Of a stretch of 53,022 bases of DNA, positions 16,874 through 24,091 are shown piece by piece. The notes under the pieces were generated by a model. The model did no database searches, had not been told where the DNA came from, and worked only from the letters and a program-made list of their open reading frames with translations. The translations under genes were made by a program, and so were the position numbers. Numbering within the stretch: position 1 is the stretch's first letter; each line of letters begins with the position of its first letter. Location: the IMG/VR virus record IMGVR_UViG_3300026551_000003, positions 1 through 53,022 of that record; one strand, written 5' to 3'. This stretch comes from a virus.

Positions 16874-17424
16874 GACATTGCCTCCAGGGTAACGTGGTAG
16901 TTGTTGTTGATGATGAAGTTGGTCCAGTCGGCTGGCTCACACATGCGCTCGTCGCCTGGCGTGGGACGGTTCCAACCTACTATCGCGTACAGGTAGTCCC
17001 AGTACGAGGAACACACTACCTCGCCAGGGACGAGACCATGCGGCCAGGTCAGGTGGAAGAGCTTGACGTGAAGGGCTTCTAGAGTGTCTCCCCCGATAGC
17101 TTCCCAGTCGTATTTCGTACCGAGCATCTTCTGCGCGTCAGAAGCGACGAGGTAGCGCTGCGGATCAGTCCTGTTGGGCTGATTGCAGTTATTCCAGGCC
17201 ATCGGGTGGCCGATGTAGCTGCGCATGTCTACCCAGCCGACGCCTCCAGGCTTGCCCTCGAGTCCCCACGGAATGTCTCCATCCCAGTGGTGCATACCTG
17301 CGACGTGGTTATCGAGGTTCGGTTTGCCCTGTAGGGCTTCGCCGAGCTGGATGGCTTCCGCGGAGTCGCCTGAGGTGCGAATGACGAATACGTCACCGGG
17401 CTTGAGGATGCTCTTGGCCTGCAT
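16870..17424 (-). CDS. Papain-like NlpC/P60 (YiiX-type) cysteine hydrolase candidate
   Basis: This 184-residue protein has ATG 17424 with AAGGAG seven bases upstream. The layout resembles permuted papain-like YiiX/NlpC enzymes: an N-terminal ILKPGDVFVIRT segment, a His near residue 45 in NHVAGMHHWDG, then GTKYDWEAIGGDTL and a candidate catalytic Cys in GEVVCSSYWDYLYAIVGW (near residue 138). Such enzymes cleave amide bonds in peptidoglycan, lipids or proteins. It lies in the nucleotide-modification operon rather than with lysis genes, so wall lysis is unlikely to be its job. The substrate cannot be read from sequence. Confidence 0.65.
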   Translation of the reverse strand: MQAKSILKPGDVFVIRTSGDSAEAIQLGEALQGKPNLDNHVAGMHHWDGDIPWGLEGKPGGVGWVDMRSYIGHPMAWNNCNQPNRTDPQRYLVASDAQKMLGTKYDWEAIGGDTLEALHVKLFHLTWPHGLVPGEVVCSSYWDYLYAIVGWNRPTPGDERMCEPADWTNFIINNNYHVTLEAMS

Positions 17425-17719
17425 TGAATAGCTCCTTCAGTGGAATGAACCCCTGAGCGTCTGCTGCGGGATGTCTGTTACTGTGCTTGGTAGCTGCACG
17501 CTTTAGCAGGTACAGCTTGATGAAGGTGAAGCGTGCGTAGTTGGCAAGGTCGAGAACCTCCTGCATTGCCTCTTCGAGTGTGTCGGTGCTGAGAAACGCC
17601 ATCTCGCCGTACTTCTCCTGGCCCTTGGCGAGTCGCTCTTGGCAACGAGCGACGAACTCCTCGTCAGCCTTCTGCAGTAGTTCTGCCAAATCGCTCGACA
17701 TTGTGTGCTCGTTTGACAC
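17393..17719 (-). CDS. MazG-like all-alpha protein (second of a tandem pair)
   Basis: The 108-residue protein is read from GTG 17719, though ATG 17701 is possible; neither has a convincing ribosome site, which suggests coupling to, or fusion with, the upstream MazG frame. The core, RLAKGQEKYGEMAF followed by TLEEAMQEVLDLANYARF, matches the K-x-x-K-Y-G and E-E-x-x-E-x-x-D-x-x-N-Y pattern of MazG-like/DUF5664 nucleotide pyrophosphohydrolases of phages. The acidic residues could bind magnesium. It probably hydrolyses a non-canonical or competing (d)NTP. It overlaps the NlpC-like gene by 32 bases. Confidence 0.65.
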   Translation of the reverse strand: MSNEHTMSSDLAELLQKADEEFVARCQERLAKGQEKYGEMAFLSTDTLEEAMQEVLDLANYARFTFIKLYLLKRAATKHSNRHPAADAQGFIPLKELFNAGQEHPQAR

Positions 17720-17946
17720 GGTAAGATGTTGATGAGGTAGATAAAGGAGTCGATTGCCTCCTCTTCAACCAAGGTCTTGAGCGCCATGGCATCGTGCGTG
17801 CCTCGTATGATCTTCTTGACGAGGTTGGCTAGCTCACCAACTTCCCCTGCGAGAGCTAGGGTGAGGAAGCCCATGTCGTAGTACAGCTCGGGGAACCACT
17901 CCTTGGTGTCCTCGATGCATTGTTTCTGGATCTCTTCGAGTGTCAT
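17503..17946 (-). CDS. MazG-type nucleotide pyrophosphohydrolase, C-terminus disrupted
   Basis: From ATG 17946 (overlapping the folE stop as ATGA) the first 70 residues carry a MazG core: LEEIQKQCIEDTKEWFP, LALAGEVGELANLVKKI (E-x-x-E-L) and LVEEEAIDSFIYLINIL (E-x-x-D). After about residue 71 the frame continues to 17503 as Arg/Ser-rich text that is a shadow of the next gene, and the expected last MazG helix is missing. Either the gene is truncated, or a frameshift near 17725 joins it to the following frame. It may clean nucleotide pools around preQ0 synthesis. Confidence 0.6.
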   Translation of the reverse strand: MTLEEIQKQCIEDTKEWFPELYYDMGFLTLALAGEVGELANLVKKIIRGTHDAMALKTLVEEEAIDSFIYLINILPCQTSTQCRAIWQNYCRRLTRSSSLVAKSDSPRARRSTARWRFSAPTHSKRQCRRFSTLPTTHASPSSSCTC

Positions 17947-18506
17947 TTGCCTATCGCTCTCATGTACTCGTCCTTGGCTGTTCGCTCGTGCATTCCGAAA
18001 ACTCCACGCATAGTAGCGGTGTACGTCGTCGTCCCTGGAGCTTGCACTCCCCTGATTGTCATGCATAGATGCTCACACTCCATGACTACCGCTACATCGT
18101 CCGTCTCGAGATGCTTCTGCAAACGGTCCGCTATGTCACAGGTCAGCTCCTCCTGCACACATAGCGCACGAGCACAGTTCTGAACCAGCCTCGGTATCTT
18201 CGAAAGGCCTACAACTCTGTCCTGTGGAATGTACCCTACGTGGGCGAACCCGCGGAAGGGAACGACGTGATGAGCGCAGAGGCTAACGACAGGAATCTGC
18301 TTGACAACGACCATGTCTCGATTCTTGGTCGGGAACGTGGTGAAGTTGAAAGGGATCGGAGTCGTCATCTCCTTGAGCATCTGAACAAAGCGCTCCGGTG
18401 TACGTTTCGAGTGAGGACTGTGCATGTCCATACCCGCGATGTCCGTAAGCAGCCTCGCTGCTAGGTCGCTCATGTTCAGCTCTACTTGACTGAGATCAAG
18501 TACCAC
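17943..18506 (-). CDS. folE: GTP cyclohydrolase I
   Basis: The 187-residue enzyme converts GTP to dihydroneopterin triphosphate, the first step of the preQ0 pathway. Signature residues are visible: HSKRTPERFV, VVSLCAHHVVPF with the zinc Cys and two His (about residues 75-84), FRGFAHVGYIP, VVGLSKIPRLV and ECEHLCM with the last zinc Cys. Length matches type IA enzymes. GTG 18506 overlaps queE by 11 bases; an internal ATG at 18473 is an alternative start. It is embedded between queE and mazG with overlapping ends, so it is dedicated to the phage pathway rather than folate synthesis. Confidence 0.95.
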   Translation of the reverse strand: MVLDLSQVELNMSDLAARLLTDIAGMDMHSPHSKRTPERFVQMLKEMTTPIPFNFTTFPTKNRDMVVVKQIPVVSLCAHHVVPFRGFAHVGYIPQDRVVGLSKIPRLVQNCARALCVQEELTCDIADRLQKHLETDDVAVVMECEHLCMTIRGVQAPGTTTYTATMRGVFGMHERTAKDEYMRAIGK

Positions 18507-19215
18507 GAGTTTGCGCTCCGTAGATGAAGTTGTGTACCTGGATGTTGAGTCGCCAAGACACCTTGTGCTTCTTGATTAGGTCGACGATGTCCGTTGCGCC
18601 CCAGGCTCCTGGCTTGTCCCATACAGGACCAGCGAACACCTGGACGCCTGAGTCTTGAACGAGCGCCTCCCATACCTGAAGAGCGACGTTGAAGTCCTCC
18701 TCGTTGGCGATCGTGAACTTAACTGTACCCACACCGAAGTTAGACATGCGACGTAGGTTGCGTGAACGCTGTACTAGCCAGGTCGGCTCGCCTGAGCCTG
18801 GCAGCTTCCAGTCCATAACAGGCTCGAGACCGAGGTCGAAGAGCTTTTCGGGGATCTCGAGCGTCCCGTTGGTAAAGGCTTCCCAGTGCGCCTCCTCGTC
18901 GCGCATTAGTCGCACTGTCTCCAGAAGTGCATCGTTGTTCTGGAGGAAGGGTTCGCCACCAGTGAAGCAGACGTTAGTAGCGCCTGTCAGCTGACGGTGC
19001 TGCTTGATCTGAGCGACGAGCTCCTTAGGCCAGAATGGCTTCTGCTCCTCTCGGTACAGTTTCGGATCGATCGCGAACTGCGAGTCACATGGCCACAGTG
19101 CGCACTTCAGGTTGCAGCCGGCGAATCGTACGAACTGGGTCAGGTAGCCGACGCGAGGACCTTCTCCCTGAGTCGATACGTAGTGTTCGACTATACGGAG
19201 CGGTGTGCTTGCCAT
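18496..19215 (-). CDS. queE: 7-carboxy-7-deazaguanine synthase, radical SAM enzyme
   Basis: The 239-residue enzyme ring-contracts 6-carboxy-tetrahydropterin to 7-carboxy-7-deazaguanine. ATG 19215 follows GGAGTGAG and overlaps the queD stop (TGATG). TQGEGP (15-20) is the family's N-terminal motif. The iron-sulfur ligands are Cys34, Cys38 and Cys43 (CNLKCALWPCDS), a Cx3Cx4C spacing instead of Cx3Cx2C. CFTGGEPFLQ is the SAM-binding GGE motif. Adjacent queD and queC place it second to last in preQ0 synthesis. Confidence 0.93.
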   Translation of the reverse strand: MASTPLRIVEHYVSTQGEGPRVGYLTQFVRFAGCNLKCALWPCDSQFAIDPKLYREEQKPFWPKELVAQIKQHRQLTGATNVCFTGGEPFLQNNDALLETVRLMRDEEAHWEAFTNGTLEIPEKLFDLGLEPVMDWKLPGSGEPTWLVQRSRNLRRMSNFGVGTVKFTIANEEDFNVALQVWEALVQDSGVQVFAGPVWDKPGAWGATDIVDLIKKHKVSWRLNIQVHNFIYGAQTRGT

Positions 19216-19604
19216 CAGCTCACTCCGGCGTAGGTCGCCCACGTCTTCGGTGTCTCCGAGACGTAAATCACGAGTTCGTAGTTCTCGTGCTCCTCTCGGA
19301 TCTCTTCATCGAGTGCTACCTTGGCTCGATCCCAGAGCCACTTGGCAATGTTCTCGGCGGTTGGGTTGACGTTGAGTACGTCGTTCAGGCATCGGTGATC
19401 GAGCATGGTATCGAGTGCCGTCTTGAAGCCGTCGAGCTTGTTGTAGTCGAATACGAAGCCGACTTCGTCCACGTCGTTTGTAACGATCTCGAGCCTGATC
19501 GTGTAGTTGTGTCCATGTAGCCGAGCGCACGGGTGCGTTGGAGATAGGCCCCGCAGGTAGTGAGCTGCGGAGAGGGCGAACTCCTTCGAGATGGAGTAGG
19601 TCAT
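19215..19604 (-). CDS. queD: 6-carboxy-5,6,7,8-tetrahydropterin synthase
   Basis: The 129-residue enzyme of the PTPS family turns dihydroneopterin triphosphate into 6-carboxy-tetrahydropterin. Zinc ligands are His15 (SAAHYL), His30 and His32 (CARLHGHNY), with catalytic Cys26. GFVFDYNKL and LDHRCLND are conserved PTPS segments. It starts at ATG 19604, overlapping the upstream small gene's stop by four bases, and ends overlapping queE. Coupled translation should keep the enzymes in balance. Confidence 0.95.
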   Translation of the reverse strand: MTYSISKEFALSAAHYLRGLSPTHPCARLHGHNYTIRLEIVTNDVDEVGFVFDYNKLDGFKTALDTMLDHRCLNDVLNVNPTAENIAKWLWDRAKVALDEEIREEHENYELVIYVSETPKTWATYAGVS

Positions 19605-19729
19605 TTCTTTCCTCCCAGAGCCCGACGTAGCATAGCAAGCATGAGTCGGTTGTTTCGGTTCTTTGCCTGCTTCGCTTGCCTTATCGGACTGTTGCGAATG
19701 CGCTTCTTCAAGCGCGTACGTCTGGTCAT
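19601..19729 (-). CDS. 42-residue basic protein embedded between queC and queD
   Basis: ATG 19729 overlaps the queC stop by four bases and TGA 19601-19603 overlaps the queD start by four bases. GGTGAAGG lies upstream as a ribosome site. The peptide is highly basic (starts MTRRTRLKKRIRN and ends RRALGGKK), with a helical Gln/Ala/Lys/Asn middle. Exact nesting in the modification operon argues for a real gene. It could bind nucleic acid and guide DpdA or replication proteins; that is speculation. No family recognised. Confidence 0.75.
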   Translation of the reverse strand: MTRRTRLKKRIRNSPIRQAKQAKNRNNRLMLAMLRRALGGKK

Positions 19730-20433
19730 ACCTTCACCTGCGACTTCCAGAAGCTGTTGTCCTCGTACTCGGTCTTGTCGTCGACCTTGGCGTCATGTAG
19801 AGCCTCGAGACGCTCGACGCAAGTACCACAGCGTCCGCAGTGAACCTTACCACCCTTGTAGCAGGACCAGGTAAGGTGTACAGGCACGTCGAGTCGCTTA
19901 GCCTCGCATGCGATGTCTGTCTTGGTCCAGTGAATGAACGGAAGCTCGAACTTCCAGTCCTGCTGAATGAAGCCCTCGTTTGCCCTGCGGATGACGTCCT
20001 CGAGTAGATGCCAGAACACAGGTCGGCAGTCGGGGTAGATGGCAGCGTCCCCGTTATGCGGAGCGGCAGCGACATAGTGGCCACCCTCTCCGATGCAGAT
20101 GCCTGCGGCGATGGAGGCCATGATCATGTTCCTGTTCGGAACGACTGTCGCCTTCATGGTGTCGGAGGCGTAGTGACCCTCTGGTACGTCGACGTCAGGG
20201 TTGATGAGTGACGAGTTAGAGTCTCGCATCTCGTTTCCGACGTCGATCAGATCGATCGCTTGCCAAGGAAGACCGAAACGCTCCGCTGCCTGGTTAGCGA
20301 AGTAGAGTTCCTTGGCATGGCGCTGAGCGTAGTTGAAGCTCAGAACGTGAGGCCTGTAGTTGTGCTTGACGAGATGGTACAGCATAGTAACGCTGTCGAG
20401 TCCACCACTGACGATTGCTACTCCATCGCTCAT
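19726..20433 (-). CDS. queC: 7-cyano-7-deazaguanine (preQ0) synthase
   Basis: The 235-residue ATP-dependent enzyme converts 7-carboxy-7-deazaguanine to preQ0. It carries the PP-loop SGGLDS (residues 9-14), the family segment VVPNRNMIM, and a C-terminal zinc knot with four Cys (SCYKGGKVHCGRCGTC). Length is normal and no amidotransferase domain is fused, so the product should be preQ0 itself. It overlaps the upstream primase-helicase remnant by four bases and the 42-residue gene downstream. Confidence 0.95.
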   Translation of the reverse strand: MSDGVAIVSGGLDSVTMLYHLVKHNYRPHVLSFNYAQRHAKELYFANQAAERFGLPWQAIDLIDVGNEMRDSNSSLINPDVDVPEGHYASDTMKATVVPNRNMIMASIAAGICIGEGGHYVAAAPHNGDAAIYPDCRPVFWHLLEDVIRRANEGFIQQDWKFELPFIHWTKTDIACEAKRLDVPVHLTWSCYKGGKVHCGRCGTCVERLEALHDAKVDDKTEYEDNSFWKSQVKV

Positions 20434-20915
20434 TCGTTCTTCTCCAAGAGTGAGTTGTACGTTGTTGCTCTTCCCTCGCCACCCTTGGCAATCAGGCCTC
20501 GGGCGATGAGAGTCTTCTCGATGTCATCCATCTCTCTTGCGGTGAGATGGTAGGTCTGCATCAGCTTGGAACGGGCGAAGCTCTTACGCTTCTGAATGGC
20601 ATGTAGGATCAGCTCAATCTTGTGCTCGAGTGGTCCCTTGCCAACGTTGATGATGATGTCCTGTGCGTACCTCCTCCATACGTCGCCGTAAGCTGCTGCT
20701 CGTATAATGTCGCTTTCCTCAACGACAACAGTGCCCTCGAGACATCTTGAAGCCGCTAGTAGTATTGCAGCCTTGAGAATATTGACTGCGAGACGTACGT
20801 ACATTGGAACCATTGTGTCTCGTAGCTCAACGCCACTGTCTACTGCCAACTGTGTCAGAGTCTGCTCGACTACGTTGTACCTGGCCCACGCGCGTTCTGT
20901 CATCTTAGCGTCCAC
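20430..20915 (-). CDS. C-terminal part of DUF3987-type primase-helicase (frame-separated)
   Basis: The 161-residue fragment can start at GTG 20915, but its frame is open further upstream to about 21080. There it reads AESDVNKVRPLGPPEEE, the continuation expected after the 'ESG' that ends the upstream frame. Segments such as RLAVNILKAAILLAASR and a final winged-helix-like region (ARSKLMQTYHLTAREMDDIE) match the C-terminal part of DUF3987 helicases. It is therefore probably one gene with 21061-22563, broken by a small deletion or frameshift. If expressed separately, it lacks its own clear ribosome site. Confidence 0.7.
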   Translation of the reverse strand: MDAKMTERAWARYNVVEQTLTQLAVDSGVELRDTMVPMYVRLAVNILKAAILLAASRCLEGTVVVEESDIIRAAAYGDVWRRYAQDIIINVGKGPLEHKIELILHAIQKRKSFARSKLMQTYHLTAREMDDIEKTLIARGLIAKGGEGRATTYNSLLEKNE

Positions 20916-21060
20916 AGGAGCTGATTGTACTCCTACGACTTTGCCTTTGAACGTGATGGCCTCGGTGTGTTCATGAGCCTTGCTTATGTCTCTGAGTTCT
21001 TCTAGTATCCGATCTCGGCCCGTGCGGTTCTCTTCTTCGGGTGGTCCGAGAGGCCTAACC

Positions 21061-22563
21061 TTATTGACATCGCTCTCTGCCGGACTCGATGTCCTCGGTC
21101 GTTACGATTCGTTGCATCTTCGACTTGATACCGCCTGCGAAGAGGACGAGTCGTGGATCCTTGATGACGATCTCTTCCTTGCGCAAGAGTCGCTTTTGCG
21201 TTCTACCGTCGTACAGCTTAGTCAGGAACTCCTTAAAGCCTGACATATAGTCCTTCTTGGCCATCTGATCCATGAAGCCCGTGAACTCGTCACGAAGGAA
21301 TAGGCTTGTTCTTCCCGGCCTCGTCGACAGAGCTGTCATGAAGCCTTCGATCGATCCGTCCGTCGCTAGCAGGAGGCTGTCGTCGATTTCCAGAACTAGG
21401 TCCATCGCTAGGTCCATCGCCGTCGACTTCCGTGTCAACGTCGTGTCTGCAAGTATCATGAACCAGAGGTTCGGACAGATTGAGCCGTACCGAGTAGGCA
21501 GTTTGACAGAACCAGCAAGTAGGGTCGACAATGCTATGAAGGCGCCTGCTTCGTGATACTGGATTGCTGCGTCGCCTACTGTCTTCGCCCATTCGACATA
21601 TCTCTCTACGAACGACGGTTCCTGATCTAGTGCCTTACGTTCAGCCTTCGTGACCAAGGCCAACTCAGTTCCAGGTGGTAGAGTGGCCATCTTCGCTTGT
21701 TCTGAATGACGTGCAGATGCTCTACATACGTCCTTCCAAAGGCGTATGAAGTTGTCCCCGAACTTGTTGCAAGCTGCATCCCGACAGACTTGGAATGCTT
21801 CCGATAGCTGAAGTCCAGCTTCCAGACAGTACATTTCCAACCTGAAGAGAGCGGAGCTACGATCTGTTTCTGGGGTCCTGTGGAACAGTGTGAATGCTGC
21901 ACCGTTAATGCGGTGCCTGTACCTTTCAAGGATCTCCTCCCCTCTCTCCGGCACGAACTCTGGAAACGGTATGTCTAGGTATTCGTATCCTGCAACTTGA
22001 TCGTAACGATGATGGAACTCCTCAAGGGGATATACGTCATCGTTCCAGACCAAGACTCGTACCTTAGGCGCCTCCGCTCCTTGTCCGTACTTATAATTTC
22101 GAGTACCAGGAATCCTGAGTAGCTGCGTGAGATCCCATCCGCTTCGATCACTACCCTCGCTGGAATGGTGGTATGCCACTCGCCGTGCAGCATCTTCAGC
22201 ATCTTCTGGGTCTGCTGGTCGGTCCAGAGTCCAAAGCGCCTGGTAGTGTCCAGGACTCGTTTCATAAGCAATCGAGGGTTGTATGAGTAGATTGTTGGGG
22301 TGACAGCTATCCAGGTCAGCCCAGATACAGCCAACCGGACCCACGTTTGACTTGACACGTCTCGTCTCCTTCAGGAGCTGAGGACAGAAGTACACGTTCT
22401 CTACGAGTGCTCGAGAGCGAACTAGCTTCTCCGCCATCTTTGCGTCGTCGGGGTACGAGAAGAACTGCTCAGTGAACTTGCCTTCAGGCCTACGAGTAGC
22501 AATGCAGATATAGCCAGTCGTGTCTCCGTATGCTGTTGCGAAGAAGTCTACCAACCCTGACAT
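21061..22563 (-). CDS. Primase-polymerase / DUF3987 helicase, N-terminal and ATPase part
   Basis: The 500-residue product starts at ATG 22563. Residues about 1-190 resemble a RepB/AEP prim-pol: CIWADLDSC (D-x-D), SPGHYQALW (S-x-H) and GWDLTQLLRIPGTRN. Residues about 300-500 carry a RecA-like helicase: a degenerate Walker A (ADTTLTRKSTA, Gly replaced by Arg) and Walker B-like SLFLRDEFTGF, then VLFAGGIKSKM. It stops abruptly after EDIESG at a frame break near 21075, where family members usually continue S-G-F-x-x-R-F. It would synthesise primers and unwind the fork. Whether the break is real or an assembly artefact is unknown. Confidence 0.8.
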   Translation of the reverse strand: MSGLVDFFATAYGDTTGYICIATRRPEGKFTEQFFSYPDDAKMAEKLVRSRALVENVYFCPQLLKETRRVKSNVGPVGCIWADLDSCHPNNLLIQPSIAYETSPGHYQALWTLDRPADPEDAEDAARRVAYHHSSEGSDRSGWDLTQLLRIPGTRNYKYGQGAEAPKVRVLVWNDDVYPLEEFHHRYDQVAGYEYLDIPFPEFVPERGEEILERYRHRINGAAFTLFHRTPETDRSSALFRLEMYCLEAGLQLSEAFQVCRDAACNKFGDNFIRLWKDVCRASARHSEQAKMATLPPGTELALVTKAERKALDQEPSFVERYVEWAKTVGDAAIQYHEAGAFIALSTLLAGSVKLPTRYGSICPNLWFMILADTTLTRKSTAMDLAMDLVLEIDDSLLLATDGSIEGFMTALSTRPGRTSLFLRDEFTGFMDQMAKKDYMSGFKEFLTKLYDGRTQKRLLRKEEIVIKDPRLVLFAGGIKSKMQRIVTTEDIESGRERCQ

Positions 22564-22591
22564 AGCAGATAAGGACTCCCGCCTGTAGAGT

Positions 22592-22613
22592 GGGGCCCTC
22601 CGGAGAGGGCCCC
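22592..22613. terminator. Strong intercistronic hairpin
   Basis: GGGGCCCTC (22592-22600) pairs perfectly with GAGGGCCCC (22605-22613) around a CGGA loop. It lies between the DUF669-like gene and the primase on the minus strand, with no T-tract. It may attenuate, process or stabilise the transcript. Confidence 0.65.
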
Positions 22614-22620
22614 GATCTGG

Positions 22621-23121
22621 TTACGGAAGGACAGATGACCTGGTCTTGCTCGGTCCTGCTGCGGGAGTGCCGGACTGCTGACCCTCGCGGAAGGGTGCGA
22701 AGCCACGAACCTCGATCCACGACATCGGGTCGTCTTCGGGGTTCTCGGCCTTCGCCTTCTTGTTGACGCCGCGACGCACCATCACGTGGCGACCGATGTA
22801 CATCTCAGGCGCGTCGGGGATGTCGAGGCCCTTACCCTTGTTCGCGTCCTCGTACATGCCGAGTGCCTTGAGGAGGTTGATGATCGTGTAGAGCGCACCT
22901 TCCCAGCAGCACGCGGTCCACTTGAGTTCGCGGTCGGCGTACGGACCGTCCTGCACCGTGGCGATGAACTTCAGGAGCGGCTTGCCAGGGTTCGCTTCGG
23001 ACTGTGACTCGGCGAACTCGACCTCGGTGATGATGGTGTGATACGAGCCGGAAGGGAGATAGCCGGTGCCATCGCCCGAAGACGCTTCTCGACCTGATAC
23101 GGTATTGACTTTGATTGCCAT
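22621..23121 (-). CDS. DUF669-like / single-stranded DNA-binding candidate
   Basis: This 166-residue protein starts at ATG 23121 behind AAGGTA. It has a beta-rich core with LPSGSYHTIITEVEFAES, then GKPLLKFIATVQDGPYADREL and an acidic Asp/Pro-rich linker, closing with a Ser/Pro tail ending RSSVLP. Phage DUF669 proteins are OB-fold-like and sit beside Sak4-type recombinases, as here, where they probably bind single-stranded DNA. Function is inferred from the pattern and neighbours. Confidence 0.7.
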   Translation of the reverse strand: MAIKVNTVSGREASSGDGTGYLPSGSYHTIITEVEFAESQSEANPGKPLLKFIATVQDGPYADRELKWTACCWEGALYTIINLLKALGMYEDANKGKGLDIPDAPEMYIGRHVMVRRGVNKKAKAENPEDDPMSWIEVRGFAPFREGQQSGTPAAGPSKTRSSVLP

Positions 23122-23137
23122 GTGACTTGTACCTTGT

Positions 23138-24091
23138 CTATTTGTGGATGAGCTCGAAAATGTCGTTCATGTTTGGATTCTGCACGACGAGCGGAAGGTT
23201 GCCTGAGCGATCCTTCGTTACGTATCCCTCGAGTGCGCCCGTCAGCAGCATCCGCCGAATCTCCGTCGGCTTGGTCTCGTCTCCTGCGTCGCCCTCCTTC
23301 GTGTATAGGTACATTACCTGGTCGAACAGGCCCGCTACCTGGTTCGCCAGCTTGCCGGGCAAGTCGGGACGCTTCCACATTACGCCCTTGTTGTCCCGCT
23401 CGGTAGTCTCGTGGCACAGGAAGATGAAGTTCATCGGTAGGTCACGGAACTGCCTCAGCGTCTTCCTCATGCGGTTGGTTGACGCGCCCCAATCGTGGAG
23501 ACCTGGTACGTCGGGGTCTCGGTCGGGGTGAGCGTTGAGCGTCTTCCCCATAACCCAGTCCATGTTGATCTTCTGCAGCTCAGTGCCAGTGTCGATCACG
23601 ACTGAACGAAAGTCGGGCTTGTCCTTGGAGTTGTAGCACTGGCGATCGAGTTCATCGTAGACCTGCTCGAACTGGATCCAGGTGATTGCGCCCTGTACCT
23701 CAGGATCGGGAATGATCATGATGTTCTCTTCGGCACGGAGCTTGGTCAGTGTCGAAGCTCCTGCCTCGGCGTTGATGTACAAGAGCGGCGCGAGATGCCT
23801 CGAGGCTGCACCTGTACCTGCGAGGTGTGTCTTACCGGAACCGGGCAACCCGTAGATCATGTTGTTGACGTAGGGCTTGCTCGCCTGGACAGGAGCTATG
23901 GGGATGTTCGCGAACATCCTTCGTGGCGCAGGCGTCTCCGCTACTGGGGTTGCTACGCGTGCTTCCTTCAGCTCTGCTTGCTTCTTATCCAGCGTAGCTG
24001 TTGACGCGCCCTTCTGGAACTCGAAGTCGTCTGGTAGCGTCTCGTCGGAGTCTAGGCCCGGAGGGTGATCTGCTCCGTCTGCATCGGTCAT
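23138..24091 (-). CDS. RecA-like ATPase (Sak4/AAA_24 type) recombination protein
   Basis: The 317-residue protein starts at ATG 24091, overlapping the nuclease stop (ATGA). After a 75-residue acidic lead comes a RecA-type core: MIYGLPGSGKTHLAG (Walker A, about residues 79-93), LLYINAEAG, FRSVVIDTGTE (Walker B) and NFIFLCHE (sensor-like). Members of this family anneal or exchange single-stranded DNA in phage replication. The neighbouring Cas4/RecB-like nuclease and DUF669 protein make a typical phage recombination cassette. Confidence 0.85.
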   Translation of the reverse strand: MTDADGADHPPGLDSDETLPDDFEFQKGASTATLDKKQAELKEARVATPVAETPAPRRMFANIPIAPVQASKPYVNNMIYGLPGSGKTHLAGTGAASRHLAPLLYINAEAGASTLTKLRAEENIMIIPDPEVQGAITWIQFEQVYDELDRQCYNSKDKPDFRSVVIDTGTELQKINMDWVMGKTLNAHPDRDPDVPGLHDWGASTNRMRKTLRQFRDLPMNFIFLCHETTERDNKGVMWKRPDLPGKLANQVAGLFDQVMYLYTKEGDAGDETKPTEIRRMLLTGALEGYVTKDRSGNLPLVVQNPNMNDIFELIHK

